From Paenibacillus soyae (GTDB taxonomy: Bacteria; Bacillota; Bacilli; Paenibacillales; Paenibacillaceae), in assembly GCF_024623455.1 (NCBI RefSeq), contig NZ_JANIPJ010000003.1, positions 186,001 to 250,000 on the forward strand: 64,000 nt of DNA, in the 5' to 3' direction. Positions 17,642 through 26,553 of the stretch are shown in pieces (positions within the stretch are counted from its first letter, which is position 1; each line of letters opens with the position of its first letter). The translations under genes were made by a program, and so were the position numbers. The notes under the pieces were generated by a model. It was not told where the DNA came from and ran no database searches. It saw only the letters and a list, made by a program, of their open reading frames with translations.

Positions 17642-18628
17642 TTAATCTTCATACCCGTTCGGGTGCGCGACATGCCAAGCCCAAGCGCTCTTAATAATAT
17701 CCTCCAGCTTGTTGCGGCTTGGGTTCCAGCCCAGCTCCTTGCGCGCGCGCTCGGAGGATGCCACGAGCACGGCAGGATCGCCTGCGCGGCGCGGCTCGAC
17801 GACGGCCGGGATCTCCTTGCCGGTCACTTCGCGCGCGATCTCGATGACTTCCTTCACGGAGAAGCCTTGACCGTTGCCAAGATTATATATCGCGCTGTCC
17901 GCGCCGGTACGCAGACGGTCTACCGCAAGAACGTGCGCGTCCGCCAGGTCGCTGACATGGATATAGTCGCGGATGCATGTGCCGTCCGCCGTATCGTAGT
18001 CATCGCCGAAGATGGAGATATGCGGACGCTTGCCAAGCGCCGTCTCCAGCACGATCGGCACCAGATGCGTCTCCGGATCGTGATCTTCGCCGATGCGGCC
18101 GCTCGCGTGAGCGCCAGCCGCGTTGAAGTAGCGGAGCGAAATATATTTGATGCCGTGCGCGACATCGAACCACTTCATCATTTTCTCCATGGCCAGCTTC
18201 GTCTCGCCGTATGCGTTCGTCGGCAAGGTGCGGTCGTATTCGTCGATCGGAATGTTCTCCGGCTCGCCGTAAGTGGCGGCCGTCGAGGAGAACACGATTT
18301 TGCCGACGCCGTGCTCGTTCATTTTCTCCAGCAGGCACAGCGTGCCGTAAACGTTATTGTGATAATATTTGCCGGGCAGCTTCATGCTCTCCCCGACCAG
18401 CGAGTTCGCCGCGAAATGAATGACCGCGTCAATCTTGTTCTCCTTGAACACCGTGTCCATGAATTCCGCGTCGCGCAGATCGCCTACATAAAGCTTGCCG
18501 CCGAGCAGCGCTTCCCGATGTCCTTGCTGCAAATTGTCGATAACCACGATTTCCTCGCCGCGCTCGAGCAGCGCCGCCGCCGTATGAGACCCGATATACC
18601 CCGCTCCGCCTGTTACCAATACCGCCAT
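17642..18628 (-). CDS. galE: UDP-glucose 4-epimerase
   Basis: Interconverts UDP-galactose and UDP-glucose using bound NAD. Seen: Rossmann motif VTGGAGYIGSHTAAAL at residues 5-20, the catalytic Ser-Tyr-Lys set in SSTAATYG and TNAYGETKLAMEKM (YxxxK), and SLRYFNAAGA. 328 residues is the normal length. Middle gene of the gal operon, 48 bases after galK. Confidence 0.97.
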   Translation of the reverse strand: MAVLVTGGAGYIGSHTAAALLERGEEIVVIDNLQQGHREALLGGKLYVGDLRDAEFMDTVFKENKIDAVIHFAANSLVGESMKLPGKYYHNNVYGTLCLLEKMNEHGVGKIVFSSTAATYGEPENIPIDEYDRTLPTNAYGETKLAMEKMMKWFDVAHGIKYISLRYFNAAGAHASGRIGEDHDPETHLVPIVLETALGKRPHISIFGDDYDTADGTCIRDYIHVSDLADAHVLAVDRLRTGADSAIYNLGNGQGFSVKEVIEIAREVTGKEIPAVVEPRRAGDPAVLVASSERARKELGWNPSRNKLEDIIKSAWAWHVAHPNGYED

Positions 18629-18676
18629 AATGGTTTCTCCTCCTAATAATTGAAAATAGTCTTTACTTGCCGTGAG

Positions 18677-19849
18677 CTAGCTTAACCGTTCCACGCCGTT
18701 GCCGATGCTGCATACGTAGAAGTCCGCCCGCAGTCCCGTCGCTTCGGTATACTGGCGTCCGACTTCCTCCTGGAACTGCTGGACGCTGTCCTCATGGACC
18801 AGCGATACGGTGCAGCCGCCGAAGCCCGCGCCCGTCATACGGGAGCCAAGCACGCCCGGCACCTGGCGGGCCGCGTTCACCATCGCGTCCAGCTCGTCTC
18901 CCGTTACCTCGTACAGATCGCGCAGCGAGTCGTGGGAGGCGTTCATCAGCTGGCCGAAGCCCGCGAGATCATTCGCCTTGAGCGCCTTGATCGATTGCAG
19001 GACGCGGTCGATTTCTTCTACGACGTGCTCCGCGCGCTTCCGCACGATCTCGTCCTTGATCAGGTGCTTCGAAGCATTGAACTGCTCCAGGCTCAACTGG
19101 CCCAGCAGCTCGAGATGCGGGTGCGCGGCGCGTAGCTCCCGCACGGCTTGTTCGCATTGGCTGCGGCGCAGATTGTACTCGGAATCGACCAGCCCCCTGC
19201 GCTTGTTCGTGTTGCCGATGACCAGCTTGTAGCTGCCGGACTCGAACGGCACGAGATCGTATTCGAGCGTGTCGCACATAAGCAGGATTGCATGGTCCTT
19301 CTTGCCGTTCGCGACCGCGAATTGGTCCATGATGCCGCATTGAACGCCGTTGAATTCATTTTCGGATTTCTGCGACAGCAGCGCGATCTTAACCGTGTCC
19401 GTCGGCAATCCTTCCATGTTCAGCAGAGCGTAGGCCGTCACGACCTCGATCGAAGCCGAGGAGGACAAGCCGGAGCCGTTCGGAATCTCCCCATGGTAGA
19501 GCAGGTCGTAGCCGCTGCCGAAGACGACGCCTTGGCTGAGCAGCTCGTGCACGATGCCCTTCGGATAATTCATCCAGTCATCCGCCTCGTCATACACGAT
19601 CGAGTCGATGGAGAGCAGCTTGGACGCGGGGAAGTTCGTCGTCGCGAGTCCAAGCCCTCTATCCTCGCGCTTCCGGATCAGGAGCGTCGTGCCGAACGTC
19701 AGCGCCGCCGGGAACACGTAGCCGCCGTTATAATCCGTGTGCTCACCGATTAGATTGACGCGGCCCGGCGCATGGAATACGGCAATCTCCGCTTTCCCTT
19801 CTCCATAGTGCCGGGTAAATTGTTCTTTCAGTGCCGCAATGTCTGCCAT
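18677..19849 (-). CDS. galK: Galactokinase
   Basis: ATP-dependent phosphorylation of galactose at C1. Seen: GHMP-family signature HAPGRVNLIGEHTDYNGGYVFPAAL near residues 25-49 (shown in parts: APGRVNLIGEHTDYNGG), PNGSGLSSSASIEV, and C-terminal GSRMTGAGFGGCTVSLV. 390 residues is full length. First gene of galKET. A -10-like TATACT lies upstream and an AraC-type regulator is divergent, suggesting local control. Confidence 0.97.
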   Translation of the reverse strand: MADIAALKEQFTRHYGEGKAEIAVFHAPGRVNLIGEHTDYNGGYVFPAALTFGTTLLIRKREDRGLGLATTNFPASKLLSIDSIVYDEADDWMNYPKGIVHELLSQGVVFGSGYDLLYHGEIPNGSGLSSSASIEVVTAYALLNMEGLPTDTVKIALLSQKSENEFNGVQCGIMDQFAVANGKKDHAILLMCDTLEYDLVPFESGSYKLVIGNTNKRRGLVDSEYNLRRSQCEQAVRELRAAHPHLELLGQLSLEQFNASKHLIKDEIVRKRAEHVVEEIDRVLQSIKALKANDLAGFGQLMNASHDSLRDLYEVTGDELDAMVNAARQVPGVLGSRMTGAGFGGCTVSLVHEDSVQQFQEEVGRQYTEATGLRADFYVCSIGNGVERLS

Positions 19850-19903
19850 ATGATGCTCACATTCCTTTGCAAGTAGGATGGAATTCGTTGCCTCTTAGCT
19901 TTA

Positions 19904-19909
19904 GTATAG
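19904..19909 (-). promoter_or_regulatory. galK: Candidate -10 box of galKET
   Basis: TATACT on the minus strand, about 55 bases before galK. No convincing -35 hexamer is seen, which would suit an activator-dependent promoter served by the divergent AraC-type regulator. Confidence 0.4.
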
Positions 19910-20089
19910 TGGATTCAGGCTGCCAGCGAAATGGCGGGAAGTGCCGACAATATGTACTTATGTGACTTCGGTGCTGAAAACTGGACTTTTGAACATGCAT
20001 TTATAGCCAAGATTCAAACATGCTATGATGAGGGTAAGAACGATGAAACCTCGTTCTTAATCGCCTATGAAAGGGGAACAATCCGCATC

Positions 20090-20971
20090 ATGGCTTACCC
20101 GCCCGAAACCTACAGCGTCGCCTCGAGCGCGGTTACCCCGCAGAGTGCCAGTCCGCGTCTGCATGTCCTCTTCTCCGGCGAAAGCCAGACGAAGCCTGGC
20201 CATCGGCTAGGACCGAAGGTGTACGAATTTCACCTCATGCATTTGGTTCTGTCCGGGCGAGGCGCGTTCACGCTGGAAGGCCAGCGCCGCGAGCTGGAAG
20301 CCGGCAGCACGTTCCTTATCAAGCCAGGCCAGCTTATTACGTACGAGTCGGACCAGGAGGAGCCTTGGCAATACCGCTGGGTCGCGTTCAAAGGAAGCGA
20401 ATCCTCGGAGCTTGCGGGGCTGGCCGGGTTCGACTCCTCCGAAGGACAGATCGTGAAGCTCGCGGATTTCCGCCGAACGGCGGCGCTTTACCGGCGCATC
20501 TACTCCGTTCTGCGGGAAAGCCGCGACTCCGCCCCCATTCAAGCGGCGGCTTATCTGCAGCTCATCATGGCGGCTTACTGCGACGCGTCCGCCGGCGAGC
20601 GGCGATCGACTTTCGGGAGCGAACGCGACAACGAGCAGCTTCATCGGCGGATTATCCATTATTTATCGTCGCAATATACGCATCCTGTATCCATCGAGAG
20701 CATGGCGGAGTCGCTTGGCTATAATAGAGCCTATCTGTCCCGGGCCTTCAAGCAGAAGACCGGCCTCTCCCCGATCTCGTTCCTGCTCAAGCTTCGGCTG
20801 GACCGGGCCAAGCTGCTTCTGCGGGAACGTCCCGAGCTGACCGTCGAGCAAGTCGCCGCCTCGGTGGGCCTGCAGGACGCCCTTTACTTCTCCAAGCAAT
20901 TCCGCAAGCAGCATGGGCTTTCGCCTACGGCATACCGCAAAGAAATGATTGGAGAACCCGGCGATTTTTGA
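20090..20971 (+). CDS. AraC family transcriptional regulator
   Basis: Cupin-type sensor domain (about residues 20-150, with FHLMHLVLSGRGAFTLEGQR) followed by two AraC helix-turn-helix motifs in the last 100 residues (IESMAESLGYNRAYLSRAFK and VEQVAASVGLQDALYFSKQF). Divergent from galKET across 240 bases, so control of galactose genes is the natural inference. ATG at 20090 is preferred: AAGGGG lies about 13 bases upstream. A frame open to 19931 adds 53 residues unlike the family. The inducer is unknown. Confidence 0.9.
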   Translation: MAYPPETYSVASSAVTPQSASPRLHVLFSGESQTKPGHRLGPKVYEFHLMHLVLSGRGAFTLEGQRRELEAGSTFLIKPGQLITYESDQEEPWQYRWVAFKGSESSELAGLAGFDSSEGQIVKLADFRRTAALYRRIYSVLRESRDSAPIQAAAYLQLIMAAYCDASAGERRSTFGSERDNEQLHRRIIHYLSSQYTHPVSIESMAESLGYNRAYLSRAFKQKTGLSPISFLLKLRLDRAKLLLRERPELTVEQVAASVGLQDALYFSKQFRKQHGLSPTAYRKEMIGEPGDF

Positions 20972-21007
20972 ACCAGGTGGACATACTAGCCAAGGTGGGG
21001 TGATCGC

Positions 21008-22234
21008 GTGAAAGAACTGCATACCGGACGAATGTATTGGCCGGAAACGGTTCGTAAGCCCATGCTCAACGATCCGTTAACCGATAACATTTCCGCTCAG
21101 ATTGCCATACTGGGAGGCGGAATGTCAGGCGTGACGTGCGCGCACGCGTTCGCGGAGGCCGGCTTCGAGACGGTGCTCATCGAACAACGAAGTATTGCGG
21201 ACGGCAGTACCTCCTCCAATACGGGCTTGCTGCAGTTCAGCAGCGACATCATGTTATGCGAGCTGAAGGAGCAGATTGGAGAGGCTCCCGCCGAGCGGTT
21301 CTACGGCAGCTCCAAAGAGGCGCTCGACCGAATAGCCCAGCTTGCCTCTCGATTGCCCGTCGACGTGGAATTCAAGCGGCGAAGCAGCCTGTACTTCGCT
21401 TCATCGGAGCAGGACCTGCCGAAGCTGCGCCGCGAGTACGAGGCGCTTCTCCATTGCGGGTTCGACGTGGAATATTGGTCCGCGGAAGAGATAGGACGGC
21501 ATTTTCCTTTCCGCAAGCCGGGAGCGCTCGTCACGCATGCGGATGCGGAAATTAACCCGCTTAAGTTCGTGTTCGCTATGGCGGATGAGGCAACGGCGAA
21601 CGGACTCCGCATTTTCGAGCAAACGGAAGTCGTTCGTCACGAGACGCTTACCGGAGCCCGGCACCGCCTTCACGCATCGAACGGCTGCACGATCGATGCC
21701 GAGTATGTCGTGTATGCCGTCGGTTACGAACCGGAAGCGCTTCGGGGCAAGCTTCGCAAAGCCGATTTGAACCGTTCCTATGTCATCGTCACGGACGGGC
21801 AATCCGACTTAAGCTCGTGGCATAACCGATTCCTGATATGGGAAACGGCCAGACCTTATCTGTACATGCGCACGACCCTCGACAACCGGATCATTATAGG
21901 CGGCTTGGACGAAGACCAAGAACAGCCCGTCCACAGCAGCCGAAAGCTGGCCGATAAAGGGGAGCAGCTGCTCGCCAGGTTCTCCTCCCTGTTCCCCGGA
22001 ATCCGCGCGGAAATCGATTTCGCCTGGAACGCCACCTTCGGGGAATCGCTGGATCATTTGCCGTTCATCGGCGAGGATCCGGCTTGCCCCGGCGTCTATT
22101 ATAACTTGGGCTATGGCGGCAACGGCTCCGTATGCTGCATGCTGGGAGCTCAAATTATTTTGGGGATGATCAAGGACAAGACTCCTCACCCCCTTCCTTT
22201 TATCGGAATGAGAGATTTCGCCGAGCAACGCTAA
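21008..22234 (+). CDS. FAD-dependent oxidoreductase (DAO family)
   Basis: Glycine/D-amino-acid-oxidase-fold flavoenzyme. Seen: dinucleotide-binding motif AILGGGMSGVTCAHAFAEAG near residues 34-53, STSSNTGLLQF (flavin contact), and C-terminal GYGGNGSVCCMLGA. 408 residues. No Rieske cluster is attached, unlike some related proteins. The start at 21008 is a GTG preceded by GGTGGGGTG. The substrate is unknown; an amine or amino acid is likely. It follows the AraC gene on the same strand by 36 bases and may share its transcript. Confidence 0.88.
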   Translation: MKELHTGRMYWPETVRKPMLNDPLTDNISAQIAILGGGMSGVTCAHAFAEAGFETVLIEQRSIADGSTSSNTGLLQFSSDIMLCELKEQIGEAPAERFYGSSKEALDRIAQLASRLPVDVEFKRRSSLYFASSEQDLPKLRREYEALLHCGFDVEYWSAEEIGRHFPFRKPGALVTHADAEINPLKFVFAMADEATANGLRIFEQTEVVRHETLTGARHRLHASNGCTIDAEYVVYAVGYEPEALRGKLRKADLNRSYVIVTDGQSDLSSWHNRFLIWETARPYLYMRTTLDNRIIIGGLDEDQEQPVHSSRKLADKGEQLLARFSSLFPGIRAEIDFAWNATFGESLDHLPFIGEDPACPGVYYNLGYGGNGSVCCMLGAQIILGMIKDKTPHPLPFIGMRDFAEQR

Positions 22235-22291
22235 AAAAAGCTGACCGAATGAATCCCGCCATAGAAGCAGGACTCGTTCGGTCAGCTTTTT
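22235..22291. terminator. Bidirectional terminator
   Basis: AAGCTGACCGAAT at 22238-22250 pairs with ATTCGGTCAGCTT-like arm at 22274-22287, flanked by an A7 run on one side and a T6 run on the other. It lies between convergent oxidoreductase and MFS genes. Confidence 0.88.
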
Positions 22292-23514
22292 TGTTCCTTC
22301 GGTTTGCCGCGTCCCGGCTTAATCGCGAACAAGGCAATCAACGCGCCGCATATCGCAGTGCCCGTGAGCAGATAAAACAACAGCGTCTCCTTACCCCCAA
22401 GCGCCGAAGCCGTGAGCGGACCTGACGCCACCCCGATAAATCTCATGCTGCTATATAAAGCCGTAATCGTGCCTCGCTGCTTCTTTTCCACGCCTTCCGT
22501 AATGAGCGCGTCCAAGCTCGGCATCATGGCGCCGATGCCCGCTCCGCCCGCAAACATGATTACGATAAGAATGACAAGGCTCTTCGTATCGGCGATGGCG
22601 CAGACGAGCATGGAAGCCGCGGCAATGCCGCCCCCGATAACGGTAACCCATTTCATTCTCGGTTTATTCTCTCCCACCAGCTTGCCGCCCACGAAGGAGG
22701 ACAAGCAGATGGCGCCGAGCGGAATAGCCAGAATCAAGCCTTTGCGAATACCTTCGATATGGTAATGATCCTCTAGAACGGAGGATAAATAGTACAGAAA
22801 CGCGAACATGACGAACATCAGTATTCCGCCGATAATGAAAATGGCATACAGCCAGCGATTGTCCTTAAGCAGCTTTTTGACCGTGGACATAAACTGCTTC
22901 AAGCCGACCTTCTCTTCATCTTTATTCGGCGTCTTCACCAGAAACCACACAGCCGCGATCGAAATGGCCGACATGACCGGAATGGAGGCAAGAGGCATGT
23001 ACCATACGATAAGAGCAAGCGCCGAGCCTAAAATCGGGCTGAGCACTTTGCCGAACGTATTCGAGGTTTCGATCATCCCGAGACCGCTGCTTACCTCTTC
23101 TTCGCTGCGGAACATATCGCCGACGAGAGGCAGCACAATCGGAAAGGCCCCCGCCGCGCCAATCCCTTGAATCAGCCGGCCGATTAGAATAACGGAATAA
23201 GCATGATCCTGCATCAGCCATGCGGCCAGCCACGAGACCGTGCCGCCAATCGCGGCTATTGCCATCCCGATCAGAATGACGAGCTTTCGCCCGAATCGGT
23301 CCGAGAGGTAGCCTGCAATAGGAATGCATAGGATCGATATCCCCGCGTACACCGTAATGATCAAGCTGGATTGAACGGAAGAAATGTTCAGCTTCTTCTT
23401 CATGAGGGGAAGAACCGGGATCAGCATAGAGTTGGCCAGCGTCATAATAAGAGGAATAGATGCCAACGCGGCTAAATCCAACTTTTTCTTTTCGCTTCCA
23501 TGTTCGCTCACAGA
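22282..23514 (-). CDS. MFS transporter, drug-efflux type
   Basis: Major facilitator with about 12 hydrophobic helices. Seen: GYLSDRFGRKLVILIG, the conserved loop 2-3 motif of drug:H+ antiporters, and IQGIGAAGAFPIVLPLVGDMF in helix 5 (antiporter motif C-like). I choose GTG at 23514 because GGAG lies seven bases upstream and the membrane domain begins about 15 residues in. A GTG at 23580 gives 22 more residues with no clear ribosome site. The substrate is unknown; multidrug or tetracycline-like efflux is the family norm. Confidence 0.88.
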   Translation of the reverse strand, partial: SVSEHGSEKKKLDLAALASIPLIMTLANSMLIPVLPLMKKKLNISSVQSSLIITVYAGISILCIPIAGYLSDRFGRKLVILIGMAIAAIGGTVSWLAAWLMQDHAYSVILIGRLIQGIGAAGAFPIVLPLVGDMFRSEEEVSSGLGMIETSNTFGKVLSPILGSALALIVWYMPLASIPVMSAISIAAVWFLVKTPNKDEEKVGLKQFMSTVKKLLKDNRWLYAIFIIGGILMFVMFAFLYYLSSVLEDHYHIEGIRKGLILAIPLGAICLSSFVGGKLVGENKPRMKWVTVIGGGIAAASMLVCAIADTKSLVILIVIMFAGGAGIGAMMPSLDALITEGVEKKQRGTITALYSSMRFIGVASGPLTASALGGKETLLFYLLTGTAICGALIALFAIKPGRGKPKEQKS

Positions 23515-23682
23515 CGTTCTCCGTTCCAACTTTAGTGGAATCTCGGCATTCCGAATGATCCCCTTCATTAATTTGCTCACATCGCCGGAAGCTATGCTTA
23601 GTCAAAAATTACTGGTCATGAATGAAACAAGCGTGATTTCCCATAGCCTAATATATCGTGTCAGTGAAGTGGGGGGATCCGC

Positions 23683-24474
23683 ATGGATGAGCAAGCATGG
23701 TTCGAGCATCGGTTCTGGCTGCAGATCGCGGGAGATCATTCCCGGTTTATCCGGAGCGCCCTGGCTCCGAAGGAGCAACGGGACATCGGGGTGGCCGAAC
23801 AGTTCGTCGCTTTGTTCGACGAGCTGCTGGGAGCGGCCCGAAGCCGCAGTCTGCCGTTGCCGAGCTTAACGGCCAAAGCGTACGAGGCCGCCGCGCAGCT
23901 GCGCGCATTTAAGCTGAACCTGCTTGACCGGCGTTTGACGAATACGGTCGCAATCGCTTTTACGCCTACATTCCTCAATCATATGGTGAACGAGCTGGAG
24001 GAATATATCCGAATCCTAACCTCGTTGATGGGAGGAAAAGGCGTGCCGGCTTATCCTTCTTTGCATCATGATTTGTTATGGCTGTCCGACGCGTCCGGTC
24101 ACGCGGCCGCCATCGCTGCGGAGCTGGACGCGGTCGAGAAGCGGCTGATCCGCAAGAGCCAGGCATTCGAACAGCATTTTAACGAGTTTTATTTGAAGGC
24201 AGTCGAGCTGACCGGTTACTTCCGTACATTGAAGGATCATTACCCCGTCCTGTCCAGGTTCCATGCGGACGTGAATATGGAAATGTCCGTCTTTATGAAC
24301 TTCCTGAAAGAGCTGGAGGAGCTGGAGCTAAGCGACGAGCTGCTTAGCCGGATCGATCCGCTTATGCCGGACCATATGCTCCGGGAGGAATGCTACTACC
24401 TGCTGAAGCTGTCGCAGAGCGGCTCCGTGCCCCAGCCGGACTGTGATCCCGCTAAGCCAAGAATCCCTTCGTGA
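23683..24474 (+). CDS. DUF2935 family ferritin-like protein
   Basis: Two tandem four-helix units of the DUF2935 family, found mainly in spore-forming Firmicutes. Seen: regularly spaced metal-ligand-type residues: EHRFW and DHSRF at the start, NHMVNELEEY near 105, HADVNMEM near 205 and EECYYL near the end, a pattern like di-iron proteins. 263 residues. ATG at 23683 follows GGGGGG by six bases. The function is not established; metal binding is inferred from the residue pattern. The DUF2642 gene follows 16 bases downstream. Confidence 0.88.
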   Translation: MDEQAWFEHRFWLQIAGDHSRFIRSALAPKEQRDIGVAEQFVALFDELLGAARSRSLPLPSLTAKAYEAAAQLRAFKLNLLDRRLTNTVAIAFTPTFLNHMVNELEEYIRILTSLMGGKGVPAYPSLHHDLLWLSDASGHAAAIAAELDAVEKRLIRKSQAFEQHFNEFYLKAVELTGYFRTLKDHYPVLSRFHADVNMEMSVFMNFLKELEELELSDELLSRIDPLMPDHMLREECYYLLKLSQSGSVPQPDCDPAKPRIPS

Positions 24475-24490
24475 AAAAGGAGGAGCTTTA

Positions 24491-24913
24491 ATGAACCCAT
24501 CGGAACGCAACGCGGCCAGGCGACCGCTCGATGATGCCGTGTTCTCCGTATACGACGCGCCCAATGCCGGCCCCAATTCCGGGCCGCCAGCCATGGCCGA
24601 CACCCATCTTAATCCGATCGTGCAGCCGGCCTTCGTACACGGCATGCCCGCCACCTGCACGCCCATCTATTCCGTGCCGGCCGTGCCCCAGCCTATGCAG
24701 TACATGACGGCCCTTGATCCGGTATTCGTCGATCATTTAAGCAGACACACCAACCGTACGGTTTCTTTGCAGACGACGGCGGGCATGCTGACGGGAATAT
24801 TGTCCGGCGTGGCGGTCGATCATGTTCAACTGACCGTGGCCGAAGGAAGGGCCGTTCATGTCCGAATCGCGCAAATCGTATATTTCGAGGGACTGCCAAT
24901 CGCCTATGTGTAA
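24491..24913 (+). CDS. DUF2642 domain protein, coat-associated type
   Basis: 140 residues. The N-terminal half is proline-rich and low in complexity (PNAGPNSGPPAMAD). The C-terminal half matches DUF2642: DHLSRHTNRTVSLQTTAGML then TGILSGVAVDHVQLT. Proteins with this domain are often spore-associated in bacilli. ATG at 24491 follows AAGGAGGAG by six bases. Likely co-transcribed with the DUF2935 gene just upstream. The role is unknown. Confidence 0.85.
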   Translation: MNPSERNAARRPLDDAVFSVYDAPNAGPNSGPPAMADTHLNPIVQPAFVHGMPATCTPIYSVPAVPQPMQYMTALDPVFVDHLSRHTNRTVSLQTTAGMLTGILSGVAVDHVQLTVAEGRAVHVRIAQIVYFEGLPIAYV

Positions 24914-24926
24914 GCCGCCCTAGCGT

Positions 24927-25775
24927 TTAATGGCGGACATATTTGCCATGCCGCGGCACGGCGATCTCCTCGAATTCATTCGCCAGAATGGATAGCTGAT
25001 CCTCAAGCAGCGGCCCCTGCATCGGTTTGCCGTGCCCCGTAATCGCATATCGGGGCCTCAGCGCTTGCAAGCGGCGCACGGATTGTCCGGCCAGGTCCCA
25101 ATCCGTCGTCAAATATTTCGGGGGCCCGTTAATTTCTTGCTCCTGCGTAATGACTTTGTACAGCGACTCCTGCTTCACGGTGACGAAAGCGTCTCCCGCG
25201 ATAAGGAAACGGTCCGCCTCACGGAATAACGAGATATGACCGGCCGTATGGCCGGGCGTATGAATCCACTGCCAGCCGGGCATGACGGGGATCGTTCCAT
25301 CCCCGGGCAGCGGATGCGCGTATCGGCCGAGCTGAATCGGCTGGATCGGGAAAAAAGGAGACATTTTCGCCACCAAGCCGCTGTCGACGGAAGGGTCCTG
25401 CTCGGGATAGCTTTGTTTGCCGGTTATATAGGGCATCTCCAGCTCATGAACGTAAACCGGTACATCCCAATGCCGCACGAGCTCGATAATGGCTCCCACA
25501 TGGTCGAAATGGCCGTGGGTAACGACAATGCCTTTGGGTTTGCTTCCTTCGCCGTAGCGCCTCTCCGCTTCCTCGATAATGCGGTCCGCCGACCCCGGCA
25601 TACCGGCATCGACGAGCACCCAATCTTCCGATCCGGGACGCCCTACGAAACATAAATTCACGACTTGGACCGTGAGTGACGCTACATCATCGGTAACCTC
25701 GTGAAGCTCGCCGCTATCGACGGACGTGATGGGCAAGTAATGGTAGTCTTCTCCGTAAGACAATTGTTCCTGCAT
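24927..25775 (-). CDS. MBL-fold metallo-hydrolase
   Basis: Zinc-dependent hydrolase of the metallo-beta-lactamase superfamily. Seen: signature VVTHGHFDHVGAI near residue 85 (HxHxDH), third ligand His in HTPGHTAGHISLF, bridging Asp in IAGDAFV, and last His in AITGHGKPM. 282 residues. The ligand set is complete, so it should be active; the substrate cannot be told and resembles glyoxalase II or lactonase types. Convergent with the DUF2642 gene, 14 bases apart. Confidence 0.9.
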   Translation of the reverse strand: MQEQLSYGEDYHYLPITSVDSGELHEVTDDVASLTVQVVNLCFVGRPGSEDWVLVDAGMPGSADRIIEEAERRYGEGSKPKGIVVTHGHFDHVGAIIELVRHWDVPVYVHELEMPYITGKQSYPEQDPSVDSGLVAKMSPFFPIQPIQLGRYAHPLPGDGTIPVMPGWQWIHTPGHTAGHISLFREADRFLIAGDAFVTVKQESLYKVITQEQEINGPPKYLTTDWDLAGQSVRRLQALRPRYAITGHGKPMQGPLLEDQLSILANEFEEIAVPRHGKYVRH

Positions 25776-25792
25776 GTTCTTCCCCCTCTAAT

Positions 25793-26356
25793 CTAGCTTC
25801 CATTCACAATTCGCGAAGCGCCGCAGCGGCGGAAAGCCGCTTCCGCAATGCCGAGCTTGGACAAGTCGGGACCTCCGTCCTTATCCAGCAGCGACTTGCT
25901 TTCGCTCGTCTCGACGATGAGCGCGATCGACCCGTTACGCAGCGCTTCCGAGCAGAGCTCGGTTTCCTTGGTATCCAGACCGAGCGAACGGAAGGGCTCG
26001 TCATGGTCATCGCCCAGGAAAGCGAATAGCGCGGCAAAAGCAAACCCGCCGTTCGCTCCCATGCCGCTGTATCCCGGCGCGCCATACGCGGCATAGGTTC
26101 CCGCCGCAACCGGGAAGCCGTAGCCGGACGAGGCCGCGAGTCCGATCGTGCCCGCTCCGTCCGTATGCGATTCCGTCTCTTCGAGCTCCCTGATCTCGTC
26201 GACATGCGTGTCCGTCTCCCGCTCGATCCGCCGGGAATGCTCCGAATCCTTCGCCAATATTTTCATTTCGCCGGCGACGAAGCCGGCTTGCTCCAGCTCC
26301 GCAACCGCTTGAATGACCTTCTGCTCATTGTCGAAAATCCCGATTTTTTTGGCCAT
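25793..26356 (-). CDS. General stress protein, YflT-like N-terminal domain
   Basis: The first 60 residues (AKKIGIFDNEQKVIQAVAEL) match the heat-induced stress protein YflT domain. The middle is glycine/alanine-rich (SSGYGFPVAAGTYAAYGAPG) and hydrophobic enough to touch a membrane. 187 residues from the ATG at 26356, which has AAAAGGGGCGAG upstream. The family is stress-induced in Bacillus, often under SigB, but I see no clear SigB promoter here. It is 17 bases upstream of the MBL gene on the same strand and may be co-transcribed. Confidence 0.82.
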   Translation of the reverse strand: MAKKIGIFDNEQKVIQAVAELEQAGFVAGEMKILAKDSEHSRRIERETDTHVDEIRELEETESHTDGAGTIGLAASSGYGFPVAAGTYAAYGAPGYSGMGANGGFAFAALFAFLGDDHDEPFRSLGLDTKETELCSEALRNGSIALIVETSESKSLLDKDGGPDLSKLGIAEAAFRRCGASRIVNGS

Positions 26357-26483
26357 TAGGCATCTCGCCCCTTTTCTTGTGGAAATATGCTTTCCGTTGG
26401 TATGCCCAATTCCCTGTACGCTCACTCCGTTTGTCGATTCGGGGGAGGTTTTGGCAAATTCCGTCTAAAAGGATGCGCGCAGG

Positions 26484-26513
26484 TTGTCTGTTCGGTTGGG
26501 TTCGGGGTATGAT
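26484..26513 (+). promoter_or_regulatory. Candidate sigma-A promoter of the CorA-like gene
   Basis: TTGTCT (26484-26489), an 18-base spacer and TATGAT (26508-26513), about 40 bases before the start codon. Confidence 0.5.
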
Positions 26514-26553
26514 GTGGAGTAGATATGGCAGCAAACGGAAGGAGTCTCTTGCT

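Noticed and set aside
17054..18646. Long open frame opposite galT and galE
   Set aside because: It is antisense to two well-supported genes, has no ribosome site and shows the Arg/Val-rich composition of a GC-rich shadow frame.
26425..26445. Spo0A box near the CorA-like gene (TTTGTCGAT)
   Set aside because: It has one mismatch in the core and stands alone; chance is likely.
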